Position numbers and translations under genes: made by a program. Positions 36,071-44,458 of a stretch of DNA of 64,000 nt are shown here, piece by piece. Source of the DNA: Tamlana flava (lineage in GTDB: Bacteria; Bacteroidota; Bacteroidia; Flavobacteriales; Flavobacteriaceae); NCBI RefSeq assembly GCF_041287255.1, contig NZ_JBGGTX010000001.1:868001-932000 (forward strand). Direction: 5' to 3'. Position 1 is the first letter of the stretch; every line of letters begins with the position of its first letter. Below the pieces are notes generated by a model. It was not told the origin of the DNA, did not search any database, and saw only the letters and a program-made list of their open reading frames with translations.

Positions 36071-36928
36071 ATGTCTTGGTTTAAAAGAAAAACAAAAGGA
36101 ATTACAACCACAACGGAAGAAAAAAAAGATACCCCAAAAGGGTTATGGTATAAATCTCCTACAGGAAAAATAGTTGATGCCGATGAATTGGAAAAAAACT
36201 TCTATGTGAGTCCTGAAGACGGCTACCATGTAAGAATTGGAAGCAAAGAATACTTTGAAATACTTTTTGATGATAATAAATTTAAGGAACTGGATGCTAA
36301 CTTAGAATCTAAAGATCCTTTAAAATTTGAAGACACAAAAAAATATCCAGATCGATTAAAAGAGGCTCAGAAAAAAACAGAGCTTAAAGATGCCATTAGA
36401 ACCGCCGTTGGAAAATCAAAAGGGAAAGATTTGGTTGTTGCCTGTATGGATTTTGCCTTTATTGGTGGCTCAATGGGAAGCGTTGTTGGTGAAAAAATTG
36501 CTAGAGCAGCAGATTATGCTTTACAGAAAAAAATTCCATTGATGGTTATTTCGAAATCTGGTGGTGCTCGTATGATGGAAGCAGCCTTTTCTTTGATGCA
36601 ATTGGCAAAAACATCTGTAAAGTTAGCACAATTGGGTGATGCTGGAATTCCTTATATATCTTTATGCACCGACCCAACAACTGGTGGCACTACAGCTTCT
36701 TTCGCTATGTTGGGCGACATTAATATTAGTGAACCTGGAGCCTTAATTGGTTTTGCAGGCCCACGTATTGTTCGCGATACCACAGGTAAAGATTTACCGG
36801 AAGGATTCCAAACTTCAGAATTCCTGTTGGAACATGGTTTCCTAGATTTTATTACATTGAGAAAAGACTTAAAAAATAAGGTTAACCAGTACTTAGATTT
36901 AATACTTAATCAGCCTTTTAGAGCTTAG
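36071..36928 (+). CDS. accD: Acetyl-CoA carboxylase carboxyltransferase subunit beta
   Basis: A 285-aa subunit of the carboxyltransferase that makes malonyl-CoA for fatty acid synthesis. The crotonase-fold core shows Gly-Gly-Ser-Met-Gly-Ser-Val-Val-Gly-Glu-Lys near 136-146, Lys-Ser-Gly-Gly-Ala-Arg-Met-Met-Glu-Ala, and Pro-Thr-Thr-Gly-Gly-Thr-Thr-Ala-Ser-Phe-Ala-Met. The N-terminal zinc-ribbon region is recognisable by its Leu-Trp-Tyr-Lys and Glu-Leu-Glu-Lys-Asn pattern, but all four zinc cysteines are absent: the positions hold Ser29, Gly32, Ser47 and Asp50. Otherwise intact, so the enzyme is presumably active without that zinc. Preceded by a palindrome and promoter box. Confidence 0.95.
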   Translation: MSWFKRKTKGITTTTEEKKDTPKGLWYKSPTGKIVDADELEKNFYVSPEDGYHVRIGSKEYFEILFDDNKFKELDANLESKDPLKFEDTKKYPDRLKEAQKKTELKDAIRTAVGKSKGKDLVVACMDFAFIGGSMGSVVGEKIARAADYALQKKIPLMVISKSGGARMMEAAFSLMQLAKTSVKLAQLGDAGIPYISLCTDPTTGGTTASFAMLGDINISEPGALIGFAGPRIVRDTTGKDLPEGFQTSEFLLEHGFLDFITLRKDLKNKVNQYLDLILNQPFRA

Positions 36929-36948
36929 AGTAAATCAAATATCATTTT

Positions 36949-36980
36949 AAAACCTGTCCAAAAAAGACAGGTTTTTTTTA
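36949..36980 (+). terminator. accD terminator
   Basis: AAAACCTGTC/GACAGGTTTT stem, seven-base loop, T run. Confidence 0.85.
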
Positions 36981-37507
36981 TGCTCTTTTGAAATATGTTG
37001 AAAATTTGGTGCCCACTTCAACTTGGCTTTGTACCTCAACCTTCACTCCCAACGATTCAATATGGTTTTTGGTTATGAAGAGGCCAATGACAATAGCATC
37101 TTTGTTAGAGTGTAACGTTTTATACATTTGAAAAAGATTTTTCACATACTTTTCCATGTCAATTCCTTTTCCGTTATCCACTATCTTAAGAACTACATAT
37201 TCATTTTCTTTATGTGTTGAAAGCTTGATTTCTGGTTTCCTTATATCAGAACCATATTTAATGGCATTTCTTAAAAAGTTTAAAATTATACTATCAAGAT
37301 ATGCCGGAATTCCCTTTACAGCCAAATCTTCCCTAAAACAATATTTTCAATGTTCATGTTAAAAAGCTCATCTCTATTATAGACCAATATGTCGCAAAAA
37401 ATATCATTCACTTTAATCCAACCGCCATCTAAAGTCAATATGGCTATGCCATCATAGGTGTTACTGAAGATTTTTTCCAGAGAATCGTAGGTATCAGGAA
37501 AGCTTTT
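36978..37507 (-). pseudogene. Remnant of a PAS-domain sensor histidine kinase
   Basis: The 3' part (to about 37340) encodes a near-complete HATPase_c domain: N box Asn-Phe-Leu-Arg-Asn-Ala-Ile-Lys-Tyr-Gly-Ser, G1 box Asp-Asn-Gly-Lys-Gly-Ile-Asp, G2-like Ile-Gly-Leu-Phe-Ile-Thr-Lys-Asn. The 5' part (about 37345-37507), in another frame, encodes the first half of a PAS domain (Ile-Phe-Ser-Asn-Thr-Tyr-Asp-Gly-Ile-Ala and Val-Asn-Asp-Ile-Phe-Cys). The second half of PAS and the phosphorylated-histidine dimerisation domain are missing, the two parts are out of frame, and a stop precedes the PAS part. So this is a deleted, frameshifted kinase. It overlaps the accD terminator at its 3' end. Confidence 0.8.
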
Positions 37508-37638
37508 TTAGGAACAATGATTTCATAAAACAAGGAATTATGAGTTAATAATATTCAATCACTTAAACTATTAAGCTGTATCCTTGGGAAATAGTATTAA
37601 AAGTTACACAAAAAAACTTTTAAACCCAAAAAAGTTAT

Positions 37639-37646
37639 TATATTTG
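37639..37646 (+). promoter_or_regulatory. Candidate -7 box of rpsO
   Basis: TATATTTG, 54 bases before the rpsO ATG. Confidence 0.45.
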
Positions 37647-37651
37647 CCGCT

Positions 37652-37668
37652 CGAAAGAAAGGCTTTCG
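37652..37668 (+). promoter_or_regulatory. Small hairpin in the rpsO leader
   Basis: CGAAAG/CTTTCG stem with a five-base loop at the predicted 5' end of the rpsO transcript. S15 mRNAs in several phyla carry autoregulatory leader structures; whether this one binds S15 is unknown. Confidence 0.3.
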
Positions 37669-37700
37669 TATACATAAAAATCATTTACAAAAATATTAGC

Positions 37701-37970
37701 ATGTATTTATCAAAAGAAAAAAAAGAAGAAATCTTCTCAAAACACGGTAAAGGCAAGAACGATACTGGTAGTGCAGAAGGACAAATTGCGTTGTTTACGC
37801 ACAGAATCAATCACTTAACAGAACACTTAAAAAATAATCGAAAAGATTATAACACAGAGCGTTCGTTAGTAAAACTAGTAGGTAAGCGCCGTGCTTTGCT
37901 AGATTACTTAACTAAGAAAGATATCTTAAGATATCGTGCCATAGTTAAAGAATTAGGTTTAAGAAAATAA
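37701..37970 (+). CDS. rpsO: 30S ribosomal protein S15
   Basis: An 89-aa ribosomal protein; the ATG at 37701 gives the normal start Met-Tyr-Leu-Ser-Lys-Glu, the open frame upstream is leader. Family signatures Asp-Thr-Gly-Ser-Ala-Glu-Gly-Gln-Ile-Ala near 19-28 and Lys-Arg-Arg-Ala-Leu-Leu-Asp-Tyr-Leu near 63-71. S15 binds 16S rRNA early in small-subunit assembly. Followed by a terminator and then pnp, the classic rpsO-pnp order. Confidence 0.97.
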   Translation: MYLSKEKKEEIFSKHGKGKNDTGSAEGQIALFTHRINHLTEHLKNNRKDYNTERSLVKLVGKRRALLDYLTKKDILRYRAIVKELGLRK

Positions 37971-37971
37971 G

Positions 37972-38000
37972 AAAAAGAGGCTTTTTTAGCCTCTTTTTTG
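37972..38000 (+). terminator. rpsO terminator
   Basis: AAAAAGAGGCT/AGCCTCTTTTT stem, short T loop, T tail; it separates rpsO from pnp. Confidence 0.85.
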
Positions 38001-38154
38001 TTTATAAAATACAACTCTGCGTAGAGTATAAACGCGCTTGAAGAAGCTTTTTATAGTTTTTCATTGGTCGAAATACAACAACTACACAACAACACAACGA
38101 CCATTGTTTAACATGATTTGAGCAAGACTTTGCTTGAATTACAAGAAAAATTTT

Positions 38155-40410
38155 ATGATTCCAAAAACATTTAAAGAGGTCATAGACCTTGGTGACGGTA
38201 GAGAAATTTCTATCGAAACCGGAAAATTAGCAAAACAAGCCCATGGTAGCGTTGTTGTGCAATCTGGAAACTGTATGCTACTTTGTACGGTAGTTTCCAA
38301 TTACAAATCTGCTGATGTAGATTTTTTACCGTTAACAGTAGATTATCGTGAAAAATTTGCTGCAGCAGGACGTTATCCTGGAGGTTTCTTTAAAAGAGAA
38401 GCTAGACCAAGTGATGGTGAAGTACTAACCATGCGTTTGGTGGACCGTGTTTTACGTCCGTTATTTCCAAAAGATTACCATAGCGAAACTCAGGTAATGA
38501 TTCAGTTGATGTCTCATGATGCTGAAGTTATGCCAGATGCCATGGCAGGTTTGGCCGCCTCTGCAGCTATTCAATTATCAGATTTCCCATTTGAATGTCC
38601 AATTTCTGAAGTAAGAGTTGGTCGTATTAACGGCGAATTCATTATCAACCCTTCTTTTTCGCAATTAGAAGAAAGCGATATTGACATGGTAATTGGTGCC
38701 AGTGCTGATTCTGTGATGATGGTTGAAGGTGAGATGAAGGAGATTTCAGAAGAAGAAATGACCGAGGCTATCAAGTTTGCACATGAAGCCATTAAAGTAC
38801 AATGTGCTGCCCAAGTTAAATTAGCTGAGGCTTTTGGCAAAAAAGAAACGCGCGAATACGAGCCTGAAACTGAGGATGAAGATTTAGCAAAGAAAATCCA
38901 TGATATGGCATACGACAAAGTTTATGCCGTGGCCAAAGCAGGTTCTTCAAAACATGAAAGAGGTGCTGCGTTTGCAGAAATTAAGGAAGAAATTGTTGCT
39001 TCTTTTTCTGAAGAAGAGCAAGAAGAATTAGGTGATTTAATTTCTAAATATTACAGTAAAGCCGAAAAAGCGGCTGTACGCGATTTAACATTAAACGAAG
39101 GTTTGCGTTTAGATGGACGTAAAACTACCGATATCAGACCAATTTGGTGTGAAGTTGATTACTTACCATCTACCCATGGTTCATCAATCTTTACCCGTGG
39201 GGAAACCCAAGCCTTAGCAACCGTTACTTTAGGCACAAGTAGAGAAGCCAACCAAATAGATATGCCATCGTTTGAAGGCGAAGAGCGTTTCTATTTACAC
39301 TATAACTTCCCTCCTTTTTCAACGGGAGAAGCAAGACCTATTCGTGGCACTTCACGTCGTGAGGTTGGGCATGGCAACTTAGCACAACGTGCCTTAAAAG
39401 GTATGGTTCCTTTAGACTGCCCGTATACCGTTCGTGTGGTTTCAGAGGTTTTAGAATCTAACGGATCTTCATCTATGGCAACGGTCTGCGCCGGAACAAT
39501 GGCACTAATGGATGCCGGTGTTCAAATGAAAAAACCCGTTTCTGGTATTGCTATGGGACTGATTACCGATACCGAAACTGGAAAATACGCTGTATTATCG
39601 GATATTTTAGGTGATGAGGACCACTTGGGCGATATGGACTTTAAAGTTACAGGTACCGCCGATGGTATTACCGCTTGCCAAATGGACATCAAGGTTAAGG
39701 GATTATCTTATGAAATTCTTGTAAAAGCCTTAAAACAAGCACGCGATGGCCGTCTACATATCTTAGGTAAACTAACAGAAACTATTGCTGCGCCTAATGC
39801 AGACGTTAAACCGCATGCACCAAAAATGGTTACCACTATAATTCCAAACGAATTTATTGGTGCATTGATTGGTCCTGGCGGAAAAGTGATTCAAGAGTTA
39901 CAAAAAGAAACCAACACTACTATTGTAATCAATGAAGACCCTGTTACCGAAGAAGGTATTGTTGAAATTTTAGGAACTGACCAAGCAGGTATTGATAAAG
40001 TTTTGGCAACTATTGATGCCTTAATGTTCAAGCCAGAAGTGGGCAACGTTTACGAAGTAAAAGTTATTAAAATATTAGATTTCGGAGCAGTTGTAGAATA
40101 TACACAAGCCCCTGGAAATGAAGTTTTATTACACGTTAGCGAATTAGCTTGGGAACGTACCGAAAATGTAACCGATGTGGTTAACATGGGTGATGTTTTT
40201 GAAGTAAAGTATTTTGGTATAGATCCAAAAACACGCAAGGAAAAAGTATCCCGCAAGGCTATTTTGCCAAAACCAGAAGGCTACGTTGCAAGACCACCAA
40301 GGGATAATTCTAGGGATAATCGAGGTGGCCGCGATAACCGAGGAAGAGACAACCGTGGGCGCGACAATCGTAATAGAGACAATCGTAACAACGATAGAAA
40401 AGAAGATTAA
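38155..40410 (+). CDS. pnp: Polyribonucleotide nucleotidyltransferase (PNPase)
   Basis: A 751-aa enzyme for phosphorolytic 3'-5' RNA decay. The ATG at 38155 is chosen; the TTG 21 bases upstream adds residues without match. Domains in order: RNase PH 1 (about 15-150), helical domain, RNase PH 2 (about 315-545), KH (Phe-Ile-Gly-Ala-Leu-Ile-Gly-Pro-Gly-Gly-Lys near 570) and S1 (about 630-700). The last 37 or so residues form an Arg/Asp/Asn/Gly tail with repeated Arg-Asp-Asn-Arg units, likely a disordered RNA-binding tail. Confidence 0.97.
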   Translation: MIPKTFKEVIDLGDGREISIETGKLAKQAHGSVVVQSGNCMLLCTVVSNYKSADVDFLPLTVDYREKFAAAGRYPGGFFKREARPSDGEVLTMRLVDRVLRPLFPKDYHSETQVMIQLMSHDAEVMPDAMAGLAASAAIQLSDFPFECPISEVRVGRINGEFIINPSFSQLEESDIDMVIGASADSVMMVEGEMKEISEEEMTEAIKFAHEAIKVQCAAQVKLAEAFGKKETREYEPETEDEDLAKKIHDMAYDKVYAVAKAGSSKHERGAAFAEIKEEIVASFSEEEQEELGDLISKYYSKAEKAAVRDLTLNEGLRLDGRKTTDIRPIWCEVDYLPSTHGSSIFTRGETQALATVTLGTSREANQIDMPSFEGEERFYLHYNFPPFSTGEARPIRGTSRREVGHGNLAQRALKGMVPLDCPYTVRVVSEVLESNGSSSMATVCAGTMALMDAGVQMKKPVSGIAMGLITDTETGKYAVLSDILGDEDHLGDMDFKVTGTADGITACQMDIKVKGLSYEILVKALKQARDGRLHILGKLTETIAAPNADVKPHAPKMVTTIIPNEFIGALIGPGGKVIQELQKETNTTIVINEDPVTEEGIVEILGTDQAGIDKVLATIDALMFKPEVGNVYEVKVIKILDFGAVVEYTQAPGNEVLLHVSELAWERTENVTDVVNMGDVFEVKYFGIDPKTRKEKVSRKAILPKPEGYVARPPRDNSRDNRGGRDNRGRDNRGRDNRNRDNRNNDRKED

Positions 40411-40433
40411 TTTTTATAATCTTTAGAACTTAT

Positions 40434-40469
40434 AAAGCCTGTTTCACATTTTGGAACAGGCTTTTTTTT
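40434..40469 (+). terminator. pnp terminator
   Basis: AAAGCCTGTT / AACAGGCTTT stem and a run of eight T. Confidence 0.87.
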
Positions 40470-40652
40470 ACGTCTTATTAAATGGGAAAAAGATTATCTT
40501 TATGGATACACAAGCAAAAACTTTGTTTATACTTTTTATTTATGGGATAACAAAAATAAAAGTTACTATATAACCAGTTGAAAGCCATTTTAAAACGACC
40601 TCGCATCATAAACAGGAAAAACCACCAAAATATCAATTAAATAAAAACTCAA

Positions 40653-41141
40653 ATGAAAAAATCTTTCTTCTCAATTTTGCTTCTTACAGCAAGTATTCTT
40701 TTTTACAGTTGTGGTTCAAATACACAACAAACTAACTTGGACGCAAATCGTGATGTCGTAAAAAATTATCATGAAGTGTGGAGTAACGGACAGGTGAATG
40801 AATTAGACAAAATATTAGCACTAGATTTTGTCTGCCATTTTATAGACGGAATTGAGTGGATAGGAATTGAAGGAGCAAATAGTTCTATTACAAGTCATAG
40901 AAAATCCTTTCCCGACTGGAACGAAGAAATAGTTGATATGATAAGCGAAGGCGACAAGGTTGTAACAAGATTTAAATCTACAGGAACTCAACTGGGAGCG
41001 TTTAATGGACTTGACCCAACTGGAAAGAAAGTTACCATCTATGAAACTGCTATTTACAGAATTGCAAACGGTAAAATAGCAGAGCAATGGGGGTTTCCTG
41101 ATGCACTAAGTTTGAACAATCAACTTGAAGTGAAAAACTAA
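40653..41141 (+). CDS. SnoaL-like (ester cyclase family) lipoprotein
   Basis: A 162-aa protein with a lipoprotein signal (Leu-Phe-Tyr-Ser-Cys20) followed by a SnoaL-type NTF2-fold domain (about 38-155). Seen: Tyr-His-Glu-Val-Trp-Ser-Asn-Gly, Phe-Pro-Asp-Trp-Asn-Glu-Glu-Ile near 91-98, Ser-Glu-Gly-Asp-Lys-Val-Val-Thr-Arg and Gly-Lys-Ile-Ala-Glu-Gln-Trp-Gly. The group is often called ester cyclase from its polyketide relatives, but most members have no known activity. It is anchored in the cell envelope. A cupin gene follows 12 bases later on the same strand. Confidence 0.82.
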   Translation: MKKSFFSILLLTASILFYSCGSNTQQTNLDANRDVVKNYHEVWSNGQVNELDKILALDFVCHFIDGIEWIGIEGANSSITSHRKSFPDWNEEIVDMISEGDKVVTRFKSTGTQLGAFNGLDPTGKKVTIYETAIYRIANGKIAEQWGFPDALSLNNQLEVKN

Positions 41142-41153
41142 AACTGACCAAAT

Positions 41154-41609
41154 ATGAAATCAACATTTAAATTTCTAGCTGCTATGCTTTGCTTTACAGC
41201 ATTTTCTACTATTTCAGTATTTGGACAAATAACTGAAAAACAAAAACTTTTATACAAAACAGGAAATCCAACAGATTGGCCTAAAGACCAAGATGCTGTA
41301 GTTTCTGCACCGAATAACCATAAAATTTTATTGGAAAATGACAAAGTAAGAGTTTTGGAAGTAACTCTTGCACCAAATGAATTAGAACCTGTTCATCATC
41401 ACCAGTGGCCAAGTGTTCTTTATATCATGGAAGCAGGAGACTTTATTGATCGTGATGCTGAAGGAAATGTGATTATGGATACTCGAAAGATACCTGAACC
41501 TCTTGTTTTCCCATTGACCATGTACAAAATGCCCGAAGCACCTCACTCTGTAGAGAATTTAAGCGATACTAAAACAATTAGACTGATTAGAGTTGAAATG
41601 AAACAGTAG
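41154..41609 (+). CDS. Secreted cupin-domain protein
   Basis: A 151-aa protein with a signal peptide (about 1-24, Val-Phe-Gly-Gln). A single cupin barrel follows: Val-Arg-Val-Leu-Glu-Val-Thr-Leu-Ala-Pro-Asn-Glu, then His-His-His near 81-83 and a late Pro-His-Ser-Val-Glu-Asn that would complete the metal site. Substrate unknown. It is 12 bases after the SnoaL-like gene and 45 before a DUF418 gene, forming a small accessory operon. Confidence 0.82.
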   Translation: MKSTFKFLAAMLCFTAFSTISVFGQITEKQKLLYKTGNPTDWPKDQDAVVSAPNNHKILLENDKVRVLEVTLAPNELEPVHHHQWPSVLYIMEAGDFIDRDAEGNVIMDTRKIPEPLVFPLTMYKMPEAPHSVENLSDTKTIRLIRVEMKQ

Positions 41610-41654
41610 AGCTTTTAAACTGACAAAAATACGAACGCACAACAAACTAGATTT

Positions 41655-42863
41655 ATGAAAAGAATTGAAGAAATAGATGCAATGAGAGGTTTTGCCTTAT
41701 TTGGCATCATAATGACGCATATGTTTCAAGGCTATCCGGCAAGCTTCACGCCGCCGAAGTACGTGGGATTTAATATGATTTTTCCAATAGATTCAGTTTC
41801 TCAAACTATAATTCAAAATTTATTTGTAGGGAAATTTTATGCGATTTTCTCAATGCTTTTCGGATTAAGTTTCTATTTGATATTAGGCCAAAAGGAAAAT
41901 TCCAGTGCTTTAAAATTTGCCTGGCGACTGGTCTTACTTTTTGTAATTGGATATTTCCACCATATTCATTATCGGGGAGATTTTTTAACGGTTTATGCTG
42001 TATTTGGAATGGCTTTAATTCCATTCAGAAAATTCCCGACAAAAATTATTTTAATCCTTGGTTTGTTCTTTGCATTGAATGTTCCCGGTAATTTAATAAA
42101 AGCCATTGCACTAATTCAGCCGCCAGTTCAGGTAAATCAACCAGGCGCGATAAATCCAAATCCGGTAGAAATGGCCATGAATTACTTTCAATTGATCATC
42201 GATGGCGAATACCAAAAGCTACTTGTTTCAAATAGTACAATAGGATTTATGAACAAGTATAATTATCTGAAATTTAGTGGCAGACTTTGGGTAATTCCCG
42301 GTTTGTTCTTATCAGGCCTTTGGGTTGGACGAAAAAAATGGCACGAGAACATCAACAAAATTCCACTTGTTAAATTAATTCTTGTAACGGCTTTTATTGG
42401 TATTCCATTAGTCTTAATTAGTTTCTATTTGTCAGCACCAACAAATTCTGAATTAGCTCGATTTATTGGGTCAATTGCCAAAGATGCATCAAATATTTTT
42501 ATGCCACTTCTATACATTGGATTAGTACTTCTTCTATATAAATCAAGGATTACGCAGAAATTTATAAAACAGTTAATACCTGTGGGGAAAATGGGGCTTA
42601 CAACATATGTTTTACAATCTGCTTTCGGAATTTTCATTTTTTACGGTTACGGATTAGGCTTGCTATTGAAATTATCAGGAACAGTAGCATTGGGACTTGG
42701 ACTACTATTCTTTATAGGACAAATATATTTTAGTAAATGGTGGTTCAGTAAATATAGATTTGGTCCATTAGAATGGCTCTGGAGAAGTGGAACAAATAGG
42801 AGTTGGCAATCTATGAAAATTTCAAAACCTGAAATTCAAATGAAACAGATGACTGTTAAATGA
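41655..42863 (+). CDS. DUF418-type multi-span membrane protein
   Basis: A 402-aa integral membrane protein with about ten helices. It begins with Arg-Ile-Glu-Glu-Ile-Asp-Ala-Met-Arg-Gly-Phe-Ala-Leu-Phe-Gly-Ile, the N-terminal signature of the DUF418/YeiB (HGSNAT-like, OpgC-related) group. The C-terminal DUF418 part shows Gly-Lys-Met-Gly-Leu-Thr-Thr-Tyr-Val-Leu-Gln-Ser and Gly-Pro-Leu-Glu-Trp-Leu-Trp-Arg near the end. Relatives may move acyl groups across the membrane, but none is well studied. It precedes a DUF6090 gene by 31 bases on the same strand. Confidence 0.88.
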   Translation: MKRIEEIDAMRGFALFGIIMTHMFQGYPASFTPPKYVGFNMIFPIDSVSQTIIQNLFVGKFYAIFSMLFGLSFYLILGQKENSSALKFAWRLVLLFVIGYFHHIHYRGDFLTVYAVFGMALIPFRKFPTKIILILGLFFALNVPGNLIKAIALIQPPVQVNQPGAINPNPVEMAMNYFQLIIDGEYQKLLVSNSTIGFMNKYNYLKFSGRLWVIPGLFLSGLWVGRKKWHENINKIPLVKLILVTAFIGIPLVLISFYLSAPTNSELARFIGSIAKDASNIFMPLLYIGLVLLLYKSRITQKFIKQLIPVGKMGLTTYVLQSAFGIFIFYGYGLGLLLKLSGTVALGLGLLFFIGQIYFSKWWFSKYRFGPLEWLWRSGTNRSWQSMKISKPEIQMKQMTVK

Positions 42864-42894
42864 TAAACAACGAACCGCTAAAACCATGTAACCA

Positions 42895-43656
42895 ATGATA
42901 AAATTCTTTAGAAGAATTAGGCTTAATTTACTTTCAGAAGGAAAAACTGGAAAGTATTTAAAATATGCAATTGGAGAGATTATTTTAGTTGTTATTGGTA
43001 TTCTAATAGCGCTACAAGTAAATAATTGGAACAATAAAAGAATTGACAATAAACTGGAAAAAGAGTATTTATCAAGGCTAATTTCTGAATTGAATTCTGA
43101 TATCGAATATTTCAAAGATTTACAATCATCATTCAAAGCGAAGCAAGAAAGAATGGATAGGATTTTAGGCATATGGAAATCGCAAAATTTATTCATTGAA
43201 GATTCCATTCAATATATTAATGATTTTATTAGTGCAGGAGATATCAGTCCTTGGTATAATGAGCCAACAACATGGACACAGTTGATTCAGACCGGTGATT
43301 TGAAGATTATTAAAAACCAAAAAGTTGTTGATAGCTTATTTTCATTCTATAGTAAATTGAAGAAATCGGCTGTTAACTATAATGATTACACTTTTAAATT
43401 GGTAAATGAAGCCCGAAAAAATTGGGTTATCCCATTTACTGTTAAAGATTACAAGAACAATATTCCACCTTTCTCAACAAAAGAGGTTCCTGCTCAAGGT
43501 GTGTTTAAAAGTATAAGTGATAATCTCCCATTATATTTGCCGTTATACACTTCTATTGGAATAACGTGCAAATTGAACACTTGGGAGGCAGGAGAATTTG
43601 CTGAAAATGCAACTGAGCTATCAATACAATTGAAAAGCTATTTGGATTCGATATAA
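42895..43656 (+). CDS. DUF6090-type membrane-anchored protein, copy 6
   Basis: A 253-aa protein with the familiar anchor (Met-Ile-Lys-Phe-Phe-Arg-Arg-Ile-Arg ... Ala-Ile-Gly-Glu-Ile-Ile-Leu-Val-Val-Ile-Gly-Ile-Leu ... Asn-Asn-Trp-Asn-Asn). The C-terminal domain begins with a coiled-coil-like Leu-Glu-Lys-Glu-Tyr-Leu-Ser-Arg stretch and carries Asp-Ser-Leu-Phe-Ser-Phe-Tyr motifs seen weakly in copy 4. It is 39 kb from the tandem array and embedded in unrelated accessory genes, so family members are scattered rather than only tandem. Function unknown. Confidence 0.86.
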   Translation: MIKFFRRIRLNLLSEGKTGKYLKYAIGEIILVVIGILIALQVNNWNNKRIDNKLEKEYLSRLISELNSDIEYFKDLQSSFKAKQERMDRILGIWKSQNLFIEDSIQYINDFISAGDISPWYNEPTTWTQLIQTGDLKIIKNQKVVDSLFSFYSKLKKSAVNYNDYTFKLVNEARKNWVIPFTVKDYKNNIPPFSTKEVPAQGVFKSISDNLPLYLPLYTSIGITCKLNTWEAGEFAENATELSIQLKSYLDSI

Positions 43657-43721
43657 TTATACTTATATAACCATATAATTGATCTTGGCAACAAGCTATA
43701 AAATAAAAACAAACAAAGCCT

Positions 43722-44405
43722 ATGACTATAAATAACCACCATAGCGAGTTAATAAAAACTGCAAGAATTACAGGAATTTGGTACCTAATTATGGGTATCT
43801 CAGGAATATTGGGATTTGTTGTGTTTCACCCACAGATATTTGTTTCTGGCGACCCAGAAAAAACATTAACGAACTTAGTCAATTTAGAATCTACTGCAAG
43901 AATACGGCTTCTATTTGAGTTTGCCATTGTTGTATCTCAGGCCCTTACTGCGGTGTGGTTTTATAAATTGTTTAAAAATATTGACGAATGGGCTGCTTGG
44001 ACACTGGGTATATGGGGCATGATTAATTCTGTAGCGATTATGATTAGCGCAATTGCAATGGCCTCTGCAATTGGTATTGCAAACGCTTCCATGCCAATGG
44101 AAAACCAGATTTTATTGATACAAATGTTTCAAAATATAATTGCCAACGCCTGGGGTGTTGGTGGTCTTTTCTTTGGGCTTTGGCTTTTTCCTATGGGCTA
44201 CATCGTCATAAAATCCAAAAGGATGCCGATTTGGTTGGGCAGAGTGATTATTCTGGGTGGTATTGGGTACCTTATTAGCACTATAGTTAGTTACACCGGG
44301 ATTAATTTACCCTATAAAAGATTATTAATTCTTCCTGCAACCATTGGAGAGTTCTGGATGATAGGATATTTATTGATTTTTGGCATAAGACCAAAGAATG
44401 AATAA
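43722..44405 (+). CDS. DUF4386-type membrane protein
   Basis: A 227-aa protein with six hydrophobic helices and the DUF4386 pattern: Thr-Ala-Arg-Ile-Thr-Gly-Ile-Trp-Tyr-Leu-Ile near 12-22, Gln-Ala-Leu-Thr-Ala-Val-Trp-Phe-Tyr-Lys-Leu-Phe near 73-84, and Trp-Gly-Val-Gly-Gly-Leu-Phe-Phe-Gly-Leu-Trp-Leu-Phe-Pro near 143-156. No biochemical role is known. Last of the plus-strand accessory block; the next genes converge on it. Confidence 0.85.
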   Translation: MTINNHHSELIKTARITGIWYLIMGISGILGFVVFHPQIFVSGDPEKTLTNLVNLESTARIRLLFEFAIVVSQALTAVWFYKLFKNIDEWAAWTLGIWGMINSVAIMISAIAMASAIGIANASMPMENQILLIQMFQNIIANAWGVGGLFFGLWLFPMGYIVIKSKRMPIWLGRVIILGGIGYLISTIVSYTGINLPYKRLLILPATIGEFWMIGYLLIFGIRPKNE

Positions 44406-44458
44406 CTCCGAATGGAACTATACCCTCAAACTTTTATGTTAAACTAAAAATATGCTGC

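Noticed and set aside
36978..37325. A 115-codon frame as a functional small histidine kinase
   Set aside because: It lacks the phospho-acceptor histidine domain and is preceded by an out-of-frame half PAS domain, so it is a remnant.
40300..40400. Short direct repeats that could suggest a CRISPR or tandem repeat array
   Set aside because: They encode the Arg-Asp-Asn tail of PNPase in frame; no spacers or leader are present.
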